Shown piece by piece: positions 40,001-48,743 of a stretch of DNA of 64,000 nucleotides. The notes beneath the pieces were generated by a model. It made no database searches. It saw only the letters and a list, made by a program, of their open reading frames with translations, and was not told where the DNA came from. Both the position numbers and the translations under genes were made by a program. The DNA comes from Chitinophagaceae bacterium. Its GTDB lineage: Bacteria; Bacteroidota; Bacteroidia; Chitinophagales; Chitinophagaceae. The stretch is taken from positions 51,151 to 115,150 of the forward strand of contig JAIYAN010000004.1 in NCBI GenBank assembly GCA_027489035.1, written 5' to 3'. The stretch's first letter is position 1; the number at the start of each line of letters is the position of its first letter.

Positions 40001-42325
40001 CCATCAGGAAGTGTGCAAGTAACCTCATCAACAGCAGGATTAACATTTAGTATCGATGGAATTAATTACACCAACACAACAGGTTTGTTTGCTGGCCTTA
40101 CGCCGGGTAGTTATCAACTAACTGCAAAAAATTCATTCGGAAATATTTCTTCGCCTATTTCATTCACCATAAATCCATTACCCGATTTACCTCAGCCTGT
40201 TACATCAATCTTTGGAATACGAAACATTAATCAGTGTGATACTGTCCAAAACTATAGCGTAACTTCTGTGGTTGGCAACACCTATAATTGGACAGTAACG
40301 GGAACGGGTAATCGAATATTATCAGGTCAAGGAACAAGCTCGGTGAATATGATAATGAAATCAGCAGGATTGATTTCTGTAACGCCAATAAATACATGTG
40401 CTTCAGCTACCTCAACAAGCATTTCAATTTTGAAATCAGTTCCACCTACACCTACGGTATTAATCTCAACAGGTATAAATATTTGCGCGTTCACCCAATC
40501 AGCTTTTTTATTATCGGGCATAAAAGATACGTTTAGAACAAATACAATTTCTGGAGCAACGGGTTATTTATTTGAAGTACCCAATGGTAGTTTGGTACAA
40601 CATTTAAATGATACTACAATTGCCCTGGTTTTTCCGGATACTCTAACGGTTTCAGCATCTTCTCCAAAATTTATTAAAGTATATAGTTTGTCATCTTGTG
40701 ATACAAGTTTGGCTAAATCAATTGCCTTAACAAGAACAGTAGTAGCCGCTCCAACTGCGGTTAGCATTGCACCAATACAAACCAATGTATGTGGTGCTAG
40801 AAAATATCGTTATTCAGCACCAGCATTACCAGTTGGCGCGTTGGGATATGTATGGTCATTCCAAGGTAATTTATTTGAAAGTGCAACAATTGATTCAGGT
40901 ACTATACATTCTAGAGTACTAACGGTAACATATACCAGCAATGCAGCATCTGCAGCAGGAGATAGTGTAAAATTATTGTACACTACAGGTTGTGGATACA
41001 GTGTAGCTAAAGCGGCTAAATTATCAAATACAGCATTGGCAGCACCAGCAGCACCAACAGCATTCACGATTACTCCAGTAACAGCTAATGTTTGTAACAA
41101 TAGAGTATATCGTTATTCGGCTCCAAACTTACCAGCAGCAACTACAACAGCAGGTGCAGCTTCAGGTTGGTTATGGGAATTAACAGGAAGTTTGAGCGAA
41201 TTTGCAACCATAGATTCAGGAGATGAAGCATCACAAAAAATGTTGGTTTCATTTACTTCAAATGCTGCAGCTGCAACAGGGGATAGTATAAAATTGACAT
41301 ACTTATCGGTATGTGGTAATAGCATTACTAAATCGGCTAAAATGACAAATGCTAAAATATCTGCACCAGCCGCTCCAACAGCGATAACAATTACTGCATT
41401 GCAAACTAATGTTTGTGGAGCAAGAAGATATCGTTACATAGCACCAGTATTGCCAAATGCAACTACAACAACTGGCGCTGCAAGTGGATATGTATGGTCT
41501 TTAATAGGAACATTAGCTTCTTCCATAACTATCGATTCTGGTTCGTTAACATCAAGGGTATTTACAGCAACGTTTACGTCTAATGCAGCAGCCGGAATAG
41601 GTGATAGCATTAGGATACTTTACACATCAGATTGCGGCAATAGCTTACGTAAATCAAACAAATTGTCGAATACGGCATTAGGTGTTCCTTTAGCACCAGC
41701 ATCTATTACTATCCAACAAGTATTACCTGATGTATGTGGCGCACGAGTATATCGTTATATCGCACCAGCATTACCATCTGCAACAACAACAGCAGGTGCT
41801 GCTTCAGGTTACTTATGGACTAGTCCAACAGGAAATGTAGGATCAACAGGTGTATTGGATTCAGGATCTACTGGTGGTAGAATTATCCGCTACAGATATT
41901 CTTCAAATTCATTAGCAGGAGCAGGAGACAGTATCCGTGTTCGTTACACTTCAGGTTGTGGTAATGGTGCAGTTAAAGCACAAAAATTATCAAACGTGGC
42001 TAAAGTTTGTTTAACTAACGGAAATGAAATTACATCTAGAGCAACAATCTCACAAAACCAAACGAATTTGAAATTTGCAATTTATCCCAATCCCAATAAA
42101 GGGCAATTTAAAATTAGGTTCGAAAAACCAGTTTCAAATTCAGAAAAAATTGCGATATCATTATTTGATAACAAAGGGAATTGCATAAGAAAAATAAATA
42201 ATTTAATAAATGAAGGAGAAATTGAAAAGCAAATTGAAGTAGACAATTTGTCAAATGGTCTTTATTTTATTAAATATATCATCGGTAATCAATCGGGAGT
42301 TGAAAGAATAATAATTTTAAGGTAA
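37079..42325 (+). CDS. T9SS-sorted multimodular GH16 beta-glucanase
   Basis: 1748 residues. An N-terminal signal segment (about 1-31) is followed by a GH16 domain (about 33-280) with the active-site motif GELDIMEMG (E151 nucleophile, D153, E156 acid/base) and the family opening LVWQDNFDS...WTYDFGDG. Next come a distinct jelly-roll-like module (about 283-461), then BIG-like, PPTR...DNLYFW module (about 555-707), BIG-like, second module (about 798-953), SprB-like repeat, six PKD-like units and the T9SS sorting domain (from about 1664, IYPNPNKGQF). By family GH16 cuts beta-1,3 or mixed beta-glucans; laminarinase activity is inferred. The non-catalytic architecture is shared with the preceding gene. 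Confidence 0.9.
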   Translation: MKIKNKFKSTLNGILFCLIAICTLHTNDVKSQTLVWQDNFDSATINPNRWTYDFGDGCERNLCGWGNAELMYYTSRNENVRTENGNLVIEARRENYGTRSFTSARIKTEGRVHFKYGTVEARIKIPNLANGFWPAFWTLGTIGPSWPSIGELDIMEMGSQSARFANLINKQVSGATHWSNNNGSQGDAVGIINSSVDLNNDYHVFKMVWTAQSINMYLDNVLYFSQNITNPVANGLTEFHNPHFLILNLAVGGGYTGILNPADITATFPSKMYIDYVRIYQNPGDEINFGLDNSTSGNYGVFSETTPKTDSLTIGTNASLSYWNNLTNIAGAVPFEGNNVWAVRANAGNWFGLGVDNKYINLSTHTAGALKFKFKTSYQGQFKFGLKSSDGDAWVNFPASSVQYGLIRDGNWHEVIIPLTAFNSPSTGNYIDYGAVKYAFMFTGDAPNTTADFYMDDIYFSKNNVSSPPPTLSNFSIPAKVLGDAPFAITPPTSNSGGSFYYSSSNTSVATISGNTITIVGSGNATITATQSAFGNYGSASISANLVVTTPTLSTAAPVPPARNSSDVISLYSNAYTALSGIDLNPGWGQSTVNTDVVISGNNTRKLESFNYQGIQISGSINVSTMNSLHIDIWTPNCTQFNLYLINTSPSIVEQKVTLTPTYLGWNSYDIALTNFNLINLSNVHQLKFDCLPFGSTILYYDNLYFWKTSNTPVLSNFSIPTKVLGDAPFTITPPTSNSTGAFTYSSSNTSVATISGNQITIVGVGNATITANQAASGNYSAGSTTANFVVGNPAPSAPLVSVSQPPARNNTDYLSIFSDAYTNLSGTDFFPNWNQSTIVTNILIGNNNVKKYESFNYQGIQLASVINVNGMEKVHIDIWTPNCTAFDFYLVNTTPVLNEQKVTLTPTFSGWNSFDISLSNFNSVALNNITQFKFVGVPFGTSTVYWDNLYFWKTGQVTTTTPTISVTQPTCQLPSGSVQVTSSTAGLTFSIDGINYTNTTGLFAGLTPGSYQLTAKNSFGNISSPISFTINPLPDLPQPVTSIFGIRNINQCDTVQNYSVTSVVGNTYNWTVTGTGNRILSGQGTSSVNMIMKSAGLISVTPINTCASATSTSISILKSVPPTPTVLISTGINICAFTQSAFLLSGIKDTFRTNTISGATGYLFEVPNGSLVQHLNDTTIALVFPDTLTVSASSPKFIKVYSLSSCDTSLAKSIALTRTVVAAPTAVSIAPIQTNVCGARKYRYSAPALPVGALGYVWSFQGNLFESATIDSGTIHSRVLTVTYTSNAASAAGDSVKLLYTTGCGYSVAKAAKLSNTALAAPAAPTAFTITPVTANVCNNRVYRYSAPNLPAATTTAGAASGWLWELTGSLSEFATIDSGDEASQKMLVSFTSNAAAATGDSIKLTYLSVCGNSITKSAKMTNAKISAPAAPTAITITALQTNVCGARRYRYIAPVLPNATTTTGAASGYVWSLIGTLASSITIDSGSLTSRVFTATFTSNAAAGIGDSIRILYTSDCGNSLRKSNKLSNTALGVPLAPASITIQQVLPDVCGARVYRYIAPALPSATTTAGAASGYLWTSPTGNVGSTGVLDSGSTGGRIIRYRYSSNSLAGAGDSIRVRYTSGCGNGAVKAQKLSNVAKVCLTNGNEITSRATISQNQTNLKFAIYPNPNKGQFKIRFEKPVSNSEKIAISLFDNKGNCIRKINNLINEGEIEKQIEVDNLSNGLYFIKYIIGNQSGVERIIILR
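41711..42040 (+). repeat. Near-identical 3' coding block, copy 2
   Basis: Partner of 36381-36707. The similarity starts inside the last PKD-like unit and stops just before the sorting domain, whose sequences differ between the two genes. Confidence 0.85.
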
Positions 42326-42407
42326 AAAACTATGTTCAAGTATTTCGACCTTATGTTAAGAAATTATTAATCAAAAAATGAATTGGTGAAATTTGAAAAA
42401 TAAATTT

Positions 42408-42509
42408 GTTGGATTGACGATGTAGTAAAAAATCGGAAAAATTATATTGAAATTTTTAATTTGATGTAGTGATGATGTATTGTAATTTATAAAATTGATT
42501 TCAGTTGAA
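42408..42509 (+). promoter_or_regulatory. Candidate operator and promoter of the susC operon (shared architecture B)
   Basis: The distal direct repeat is 42408-42427 (GTTGGATTG-AC-GATGTAGTA, with a degenerate left half). The proximal direct repeat, GATGTAGTGATGATGTATTG, is at 42463-42482, 55 bp after the distal start. AGTTGAA at 42503-42509 starts 40 bp after the proximal repeat start, exactly as at 31755. If its TTG is a -33 element, TACTATTA lies about 21 bp beyond it. Confidence 0.62.
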
Positions 42510-42573
42510 GTTTTTTATTTTTCGGTTGTACTATTATAGTAACAAAAAAAAATACTTTAATAGATTACTGACA

Positions 42574-42581
42574 TATATTTG
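42574..42581 (+). promoter_or_regulatory. -7 box upstream of susC
   Basis: TATATTTG is an exact TAnnTTTG match and would give a leader of about 150 nt. No -33 element is visible at the right distance; it may be an alternative to the promoter at the AGTTGAA element. Confidence 0.42.
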
Positions 42582-42738
42582 AATACTTGATGACCATTAA
42601 CATTTTTAAATTATGCTTAAAAAAATTAATTTGAAAATTGCTGAATTATAAATTAAGTATACAACTTTCAAAATAAAGACAATTTGTCATTTTATACAAA
42701 ATGATATTTATATAAATTAAAAACTAAAAATTCAAATC

Positions 42739-45700
42739 ATGAGGTTAAAACAAGCAATTTTATTTGCTGTAATACTGCTTTTAGGGGCAGTAAATTTCAC
42801 ATTTGCCCAAATGAAAATTTCAGGTAAAGTGAAAAGTAAAGTCACTGGAGAAGGATTAAGTGGGGCTACCGTTTTTTTAAAGGGTACTACTTTAAATTCT
42901 GTCACTGATTTAAAAGGAGATTTTACAATTACAACTCCAGAAAAAGGAGGCACGCTTACCATAAGCTACGCCGGAATGAAAACTGTAGATATTAAAGTAA
43001 CAAGTGCAAACAAAGTATTAGAAATTATACTAGAAGAAACTGTAGGTAACGAAGTAGTTGTAGTTGGTTACGGTACAAAAAAGCGTAAAGACCTATCAAC
43101 TTCTGTTTCATCCGTTTCTTCAAAAGAAATAAATGCAACGCCAGTAGCTGATGCCGCTCAAGCATTGCAAGGAAGGGTTTCGGGTGTAACCATTACACAA
43201 AATAGTGGAGCGCCAGGAGGAACAGGTGGAACACGAATCAGAATTAGAGGTATTTCATCAATTACCGGAACCAATAACCCTTTAATTGTTGTGGATGGTT
43301 ATCCTTTACCAGATCAAAACGCTGATAACGTGTTAAACTCGTTTGGTACTGGAGATATCGAATCTATTGATGTTTTGAAAGATGCAGCTGCCGCTTCAAT
43401 CTATGGCCAAAGAGCTTCTAACGGGGTTATCATGATTACCACCAAAAGAGGAAAGCCAGGAAAAGCTTCATTAACAGTTGATATATATAGAGGTTTACAA
43501 CAAGCATGGCAATTGCCAAACATGCTTAACGCAAAAGAATATGCCATTTTAAATTCTGAGGCACGTATTGCTAGCGGATTGTCGCCTATTCCAAAATTGG
43601 CTGACTATAACGCGGTTGAAACCCAATTTGGAAAAGGAACCAATTGGTTAAATGAAATTTTTAGAAAAGCAGCGATGCAGAGCGTTAATTTAACGGCTAC
43701 AGGTGGTTCTGATAAAGCACAATATTTATTTTCTGCAGGATATTTTTTACAAGATGGTATTATCTACAAAACAGATGTTGAGCGTTTCAACTTGCGCTTT
43801 AACGGTGATGTAAAAGTGAATGACCATATCAAAATTGGTAATTCAATATCAATGAATAAATTCACGGAGCGTGGCACTGATACCTACAGTCCATTTAATA
43901 GCGTAATTCTATTGGCTTTGATGGCGCCTCCAACAGTTTCTCCAAGAAATGAAGATGGAACTTATGCTGGAGGTAATGGTAGTGTGGATGGTTTTAGCGA
44001 ACCCAATCCAATTTACAACTTAGAAGTGCCAAGAAACAAATACACCAAATATAGATTAAATGGAAACGTATTTGCGGAAATTAGTTTCTTAAAAGATTTT
44101 AAATTCAAAGCGTTATTTGGTGCTGATTTTAATTATCAAGAAATCAACAATTACAGTCCTGCTACACCAGCTTCTGGTGGTAACGTGTTTAACTTAACCA
44201 ATTACTCTGTACAAAAAGGATTGTATCCTGATTATTTGTCTGAGTTGACTTTGGCTTACGATAAAAAAATCAAAGAAAAACATAAGATTAATGCCGTTGT
44301 TGGTTACACGTATCAAGAAAATAAATACGATTATTTAGTTGCTGGACGTGGTGGAAATTTTACACAAAATATTCCTGTTTTAAATGATCAGGTTTTTCTT
44401 CCAACAGATGTGTCTCAAACCTATAATGCTGCTGAAAGTGGCGTAAACAAAAGAGCATTGTCTTATTTTGGTCGCGTTAACTATGATTTTGATAGCCGTG
44501 GTTATTTTGGTTTTTCAATCAGAAGAGATGGAACATCAAACTTTGCACCGGGTAATAAATTTGCAACGTTCCCTTCGGTTTCTGCTGCATGGCGTTTATC
44601 TCAAGAACCATTTTTACGTAATGTAAAATGGATCGATGAGTTGAAAGTTAGATCAAGTTTTGGTTATACAGGAAATCCTGATGTTACTGGAAACGCTTTT
44701 ATCCAAAGCATCAACCAATCTTTCCAATACACTTTTGGCAACTCTAGTGGATCGGGTGGAACGGTATTGGGCGCTGCACCTAGCAAAACATACAATCCAA
44801 ACATAAGATGGGAAAAAAATGAACAATTCAACTTTGGTGTTGATGGATCATTTTTTAGCGGCATATTAAATGCGTCTATTGACCTATATCAACGTCGTTC
44901 AATTGATTTGATTTTATATGTTGCACCACCATTAATTTCTGGTACTTATGAAGCAGTTCCGTTTAACACAGGAATTATGCGCAACCGTGGTATTGACTTA
45001 ACCTTAAGTGGAAAAGTAATCAATACAAATAATTTAAAGTGGAACATCAATACCGTTTTGGGTACGTATAAAAATAAAGTGGTTTCAATGGGATTGTCTG
45101 CACCTATTAATAACGGTTTCGCAAGAATTACAGGAGGTAGCAAAAGAATTGAAGCTGGATTCCCAGTTGAATATTTTTATGGCTTTGTTACAGAAGGCAT
45201 TTTTCAATCTTATGAAGAAATCAGCAACCACGCTTCTCAAGCACCAGGTATCGATCCTACAACAAGTACCGCACCAGGCGATATTAAGTTTAAAGATTTA
45301 AATGGAGATGGAATTATCAATGATCAAGATAGAACGAACATTGGAAACTTTAATCCAACATTTACTTATGGTATAACCAATACCGTTAGTTATAAAAATT
45401 TGGAGATTACATTTTTCTTACAAGGCGCAGAAGGCAACAAAATATTGAATTTCACCAGATGGTACACAGAAGGTGGGGTAAGTAACGGTAATTATGTTAA
45501 AGATGTAATTGGTCGTTGGACAGGACCTGGAACTTCTAACACCATGCCTCGTTTGGTACTTAATGATCCTAATGGAAACAATAGAGTTTCAGATCGTTTT
45601 GTTGAAGATGGTTCTTATATCAGAATGAAAAATGTGCGTATTGCTTACAATTTACCAGCAAAATGGGTAGCTAATAAAGTGATGAAAAAAGCACAAGTTT

Positions 45701-45831
45701 ATGTAAGTGCTCAAAATCTATTTACAATTACCAAATACTCTGGAATGGATCCTGAAGTTGGAGGAGGCGTTGACATTGGCTTCTATCCACAATCAAGAAC
45801 ATTTATTGCAGGCGCAACCATTGAATTCTAA
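42739..45831 (+). CDS. SusC/RagA-family TonB-linked outer-membrane transporter
   Basis: 1030 residues. After a signal peptide (to about residue 24, NFTFAQ) comes a carboxypeptidase-D regulatory-like domain (ISGKVKSKVTGEGLSGATV..., about 27-105). The next stretch is typical of the family: VVVGYGTKKRKDLSTSVSSV, then the plug (RIRGISSITGTNNPLIVVDGY-like, about 165-186; SIDVLKDAAAASIYGQRASNG). The beta-barrel runs to the C-terminus and ends in an aromatic strand (SRTFIAGATIEF). It imports oligosaccharides with its SusD lid, powered by TonB. SusD starts 19 bp after it. Substrate specificity is inferred from the neighbouring GH16/GH3 genes. Confidence 0.95.
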   Translation: MRLKQAILFAVILLLGAVNFTFAQMKISGKVKSKVTGEGLSGATVFLKGTTLNSVTDLKGDFTITTPEKGGTLTISYAGMKTVDIKVTSANKVLEIILEETVGNEVVVVGYGTKKRKDLSTSVSSVSSKEINATPVADAAQALQGRVSGVTITQNSGAPGGTGGTRIRIRGISSITGTNNPLIVVDGYPLPDQNADNVLNSFGTGDIESIDVLKDAAAASIYGQRASNGVIMITTKRGKPGKASLTVDIYRGLQQAWQLPNMLNAKEYAILNSEARIASGLSPIPKLADYNAVETQFGKGTNWLNEIFRKAAMQSVNLTATGGSDKAQYLFSAGYFLQDGIIYKTDVERFNLRFNGDVKVNDHIKIGNSISMNKFTERGTDTYSPFNSVILLALMAPPTVSPRNEDGTYAGGNGSVDGFSEPNPIYNLEVPRNKYTKYRLNGNVFAEISFLKDFKFKALFGADFNYQEINNYSPATPASGGNVFNLTNYSVQKGLYPDYLSELTLAYDKKIKEKHKINAVVGYTYQENKYDYLVAGRGGNFTQNIPVLNDQVFLPTDVSQTYNAAESGVNKRALSYFGRVNYDFDSRGYFGFSIRRDGTSNFAPGNKFATFPSVSAAWRLSQEPFLRNVKWIDELKVRSSFGYTGNPDVTGNAFIQSINQSFQYTFGNSSGSGGTVLGAAPSKTYNPNIRWEKNEQFNFGVDGSFFSGILNASIDLYQRRSIDLILYVAPPLISGTYEAVPFNTGIMRNRGIDLTLSGKVINTNNLKWNINTVLGTYKNKVVSMGLSAPINNGFARITGGSKRIEAGFPVEYFYGFVTEGIFQSYEEISNHASQAPGIDPTTSTAPGDIKFKDLNGDGIINDQDRTNIGNFNPTFTYGITNTVSYKNLEITFFLQGAEGNKILNFTRWYTEGGVSNGNYVKDVIGRWTGPGTSNTMPRLVLNDPNGNNRVSDRFVEDGSYIRMKNVRIAYNLPAKWVANKVMKKAQVYVSAQNLFTITKYSGMDPEVGGGVDIGFYPQSRTFIAGATIEF

Positions 45832-45850
45832 AAAATTAAACTACTTAAAA

Positions 45851-47368
45851 ATGAAAAAGATATCTATACAATTTTTGGTTGTTTTATGCTCAATAACTTT
45901 AGTTTTTTCAGCATGTAAAAAAAGTCTGCTTGATGTAGAAACAACCATTCCAATCAGTACATTGGACGATTACTATCAAAATGAAACAGAAGCAGTAAAG
46001 GCTGTTAATGCAGCATACACGCCACTTTCAGCCATTTACAATGGGTCTGCTTGGCATTTAGGTGATATTATGAGCGATGATGCCGACTTGGGTGGCGGCG
46101 GTGGTGGAGATGGCACTGAAACAGCAGAGTTAGATAATTTTACCATTACTTCTTTCAACCCAATCATCAACTTGATGTGGGCGCAATGTTATTTTGGAAT
46201 TCTTCGCGCAAACTTAGTCGTTGTCAAAGTGCCTCAAGTTCCAGTTATGAGTGATGCTGTTAGAAAAAGAAGCATCGGAGAAGGAAAGTTTTTAAGAGCG
46301 CTTTATTACTATCACCTTGTTCGTCTTTTTGGCGACGTGCCTTTATACACCAATGTTATCGATGTAGAACAAGCGGCTACCATTGCACGTTCACCTAAAG
46401 CATTGGTTTACGAACAAATCATTACAGATTTAAAAGCAGCGGATACCTTATTGCCAAATACCAATACCGGTTCAAATAAAGGAAGAGCTACAGCAGGTTC
46501 AGCTAAAGGATTATTAGCCGCAGTATATTTAACCCTTGGAGACAAAACTAACGCTGCGCTATATTCGAAGCTAGTAATTGATAACGCATCATCTTATGGT
46601 TATGATTTATGGGCTGACTATGGCGATAACTTCAAATTAGAAAATGAAAACGGAAAAGAATCAATGTTTGAAGTACAATACAGAAGCGGTGGCGGTCAAT
46701 TTAATGACTATGGTGCAGGCCAAAAATTGAATTGCTTTTTTGCTCCACGTTTCCAAGATGTTGTTCAAAGTCGTGGTTATGGATGGAATGTACCAACAAA
46801 AGATTTTGCTGATAGTTATGATAAATCTGGTGCTACTTATAATACCATTATTGATAAAAGAAGAAACCGTTCAATGTGGATTCCTGGAGATACTTATGAT
46901 ACATACACACATCCAGCACAATTGGTGGGTTCTCCATTAGGATTGAATGTGAAGAAATATTTCGTTTCAATCGATAATACGTTGGGAGATAATGGTGGAT
47001 GGACTTGCGCGTTGAATGTTCCGATTATGCGTTATTCAGAAGTGCTTTTAACTTATGCAGAAGCAGCAGGTATTGCCCTTGGAAAGCCTTATGCTGATCA
47101 AGTCAGAGCAAGAGCAGGATTAACTCCTTTGCAACCTTCATTATCTGATGCTCAATATTTAGAGGCTATCTATAATGAAAGAAGACATGAGTTTGCATTT
47201 GAAATGCATAGATGGTATGATTTATTGCGTCATCCAAATCCAAATTATTTCATTGATGTGATGCGTGCTTCTGGCAAAACAAATATCCAAGAAAAACACA
47301 GATACATGCCAATACCTCAAAATGAAATTGATAAAAACGCAAATCTTACTCAAAACACAGGGTATTAA
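45851..47368 (+). CDS. SusD/RagB-family nutrient-binding outer-membrane lipoprotein
   Basis: Forms the lid of the SusC transporter on the cell surface. The start at 45851 (MKKISIQFLVV) begins a lipoprotein signal with the lipobox FSAC; in-frame codons upstream run inside susC and are rejected. This gives 505 residues. Typical features: DDYYQNETEAVKAVNAAYTP (partly quoted), the TPR-like helical core (RALYYYHLVRLFGDVPL, GRATAGSAKGLLAAVYL), the segment MRYSEVLLTYAEA and the C-terminal EIYNERRHEFAFE-like ARRHEFA motif. Confidence 0.95.
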   Translation: MKKISIQFLVVLCSITLVFSACKKSLLDVETTIPISTLDDYYQNETEAVKAVNAAYTPLSAIYNGSAWHLGDIMSDDADLGGGGGGDGTETAELDNFTITSFNPIINLMWAQCYFGILRANLVVVKVPQVPVMSDAVRKRSIGEGKFLRALYYYHLVRLFGDVPLYTNVIDVEQAATIARSPKALVYEQIITDLKAADTLLPNTNTGSNKGRATAGSAKGLLAAVYLTLGDKTNAALYSKLVIDNASSYGYDLWADYGDNFKLENENGKESMFEVQYRSGGGQFNDYGAGQKLNCFFAPRFQDVVQSRGYGWNVPTKDFADSYDKSGATYNTIIDKRRNRSMWIPGDTYDTYTHPAQLVGSPLGLNVKKYFVSIDNTLGDNGGWTCALNVPIMRYSEVLLTYAEAAGIALGKPYADQVRARAGLTPLQPSLSDAQYLEAIYNERRHEFAFEMHRWYDLLRHPNPNYFIDVMRASGKTNIQEKHRYMPIPQNEIDKNANLTQNTGY

Positions 47369-47415
47369 TTCAACCATTAACATAGATCAAATCATTTAAA
47401 ATAAATAAAATTAAA

Positions 47416-48714
47416 ATGACCAAAAAAATAAATCTTACAACGTTAATGCTTGCATGCTTAACCTTGTTTTTGACTAATTGTAAGAAAAACGAAATCGATT
47501 TAATCGGCTCCGCATCAAAGGCAGATTTCAGTTTTTTGCAATCACCAGCTTCAGATACTTTACCTTATCCGTATAATGTAACATTCAACAATAATTCTAC
47601 AGAAGCATTTTTATATCAATGGAATTTTGGGGATAACTCAGCGTTGTCTTCAGAACAAAATCCAGTTCACACCTACAAAGCAGGCGGGACTTTTAATGTT
47701 ACTTTAACTACTGTTGGTACTTACGGAAACAGTTCTATAACAAAATTTGTTGGAGTTTCTGATGCTTGTCAAAATGAACTATTTAACACATTAACCAGTT
47801 GCAATTTTGCAGAGTGGACATGGAGTACAGACAATGATGCCATCAAAGTTTTTTATCCGGATGGAATTAGTTTGTTTTCTACAGATGCTGCTGTAGAATG
47901 TCAAGCAGATGATATTTTTAAGTTCAGCGCAAATGGAACTTTTGCTTACGAATCAAATGGACAAACCTATAATCAATCAACACTAAATTGTAATGTTCCT
48001 AAAAACAATGCAACTGGTTTTAAAATGGTGGTAACCCCTGGTCAGGCACCTCATATCATTTTGGATGCATTGGAGTCAGGTTTGAGCAGTCCATTTATCG
48101 GCACCACAAACCAAGTTGAAAACAATACATATGAAGTAAGAAGTTATAGCGCAACAACGTTAATATTAAGAGCTACTTTAAGCAACGCTGGTGGCAAATT
48201 GATAGAGATAAAATTGAAGAAAAGACAAGACTTAACAATTGATGACATCAAAGATTTATTAACCGGAGGTAGCAGCAGAAGTTGGAAACTAGATGCTACT
48301 ACTGGTGCAAATCCTATTGTAGTTGGAACTGAAGGAAATCCTACAGAATATTTTCCAGGTGGCCCATTAGAACCAAATTGCCAAGTGGATGATGTATATA
48401 CTTTTTCTAGTTCGAACACTTTAAATTATAACGCAAACGGATCAACATTTAATGGCGGAAACATTTCTCCAAATTATAACTGTGGTGCAGACAGAACTTT
48501 TAATACATCATTTGTTTTTGGGCCTATTGTTGGCGGAGCATCTGGTTTAGCTTCGATTCAATTGCCTCAGGCACCTCCAGTTAATTTTATTGGTACAACC
48601 GATGTGCCAACGGAGAATTTGTATAGAATTATTGAAATCACACCAACACGTATGTTGTTGAGAGCAGGTAACGGTTCAGGAACTATTTTCCAATTCAAAT
48701 TTGTAAGACAATAA
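47416..48714 (+). CDS. PKD-domain lipoprotein, probable surface glycan-binding protein
   Basis: 432 residues. The lipobox LTNC follows a short signal (cleavage before Cys22). A PKD domain at about 30-115 shows the core YQWNFGDNSALSSEQNPVHTY (here YQWNFGD and HTYKAGGTFNV). The rest is two related blocks of about 155 residues (about 117-275 and 276-432). Each has a W...D...FYPDG or YFPGG segment, CQADDIF or CQVDDVY, and a strand ending in a FIGTT motif. Position right after susD fits the surface glycan-binding slot (SusE/F-like role, inferred). No catalytic motif. Confidence 0.78.
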   Translation: MTKKINLTTLMLACLTLFLTNCKKNEIDLIGSASKADFSFLQSPASDTLPYPYNVTFNNNSTEAFLYQWNFGDNSALSSEQNPVHTYKAGGTFNVTLTTVGTYGNSSITKFVGVSDACQNELFNTLTSCNFAEWTWSTDNDAIKVFYPDGISLFSTDAAVECQADDIFKFSANGTFAYESNGQTYNQSTLNCNVPKNNATGFKMVVTPGQAPHIILDALESGLSSPFIGTTNQVENNTYEVRSYSATTLILRATLSNAGGKLIEIKLKKRQDLTIDDIKDLLTGGSSRSWKLDATTGANPIVVGTEGNPTEYFPGGPLEPNCQVDDVYTFSSSNTLNYNANGSTFNGGNISPNYNCGADRTFNTSFVFGPIVGGASGLASIQLPQAPPVNFIGTTDVPTENLYRIIEITPTRMLLRAGNGSGTIFQFKFVRQ

Positions 48715-48743
48715 TTAATTAATAAAAAATAAAAAGTAAAAAA

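Larger units (their letters stand above)
42326..42738. promoter_or_regulatory. Long upstream region of the susC operon
   Basis: No gene in 413 bp. It holds the paired operator-like repeats (42408-42482), an AGTTGAA element (42503-42509), a -7 box TATATTTG (42574-42581) and, near the start codon, an inverted repeat TCATTTT-atac-AAAATGA (42687-42704). No terminator hairpin is evident after the GH16 gene, so some read-through from upstream is possible. Confidence 0.6.

Noticed and set aside
45707..45850. Upstream in-frame extension of SusD
   Set aside because: It runs within the end of susC and has no signal peptide; the lipoprotein signal begins at 45851.
45927..45936. Further GATGTAGA-like hit in susD as an operator
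   Set aside because: It is a single half-site inside coding sequence without the 11 bp repeat.
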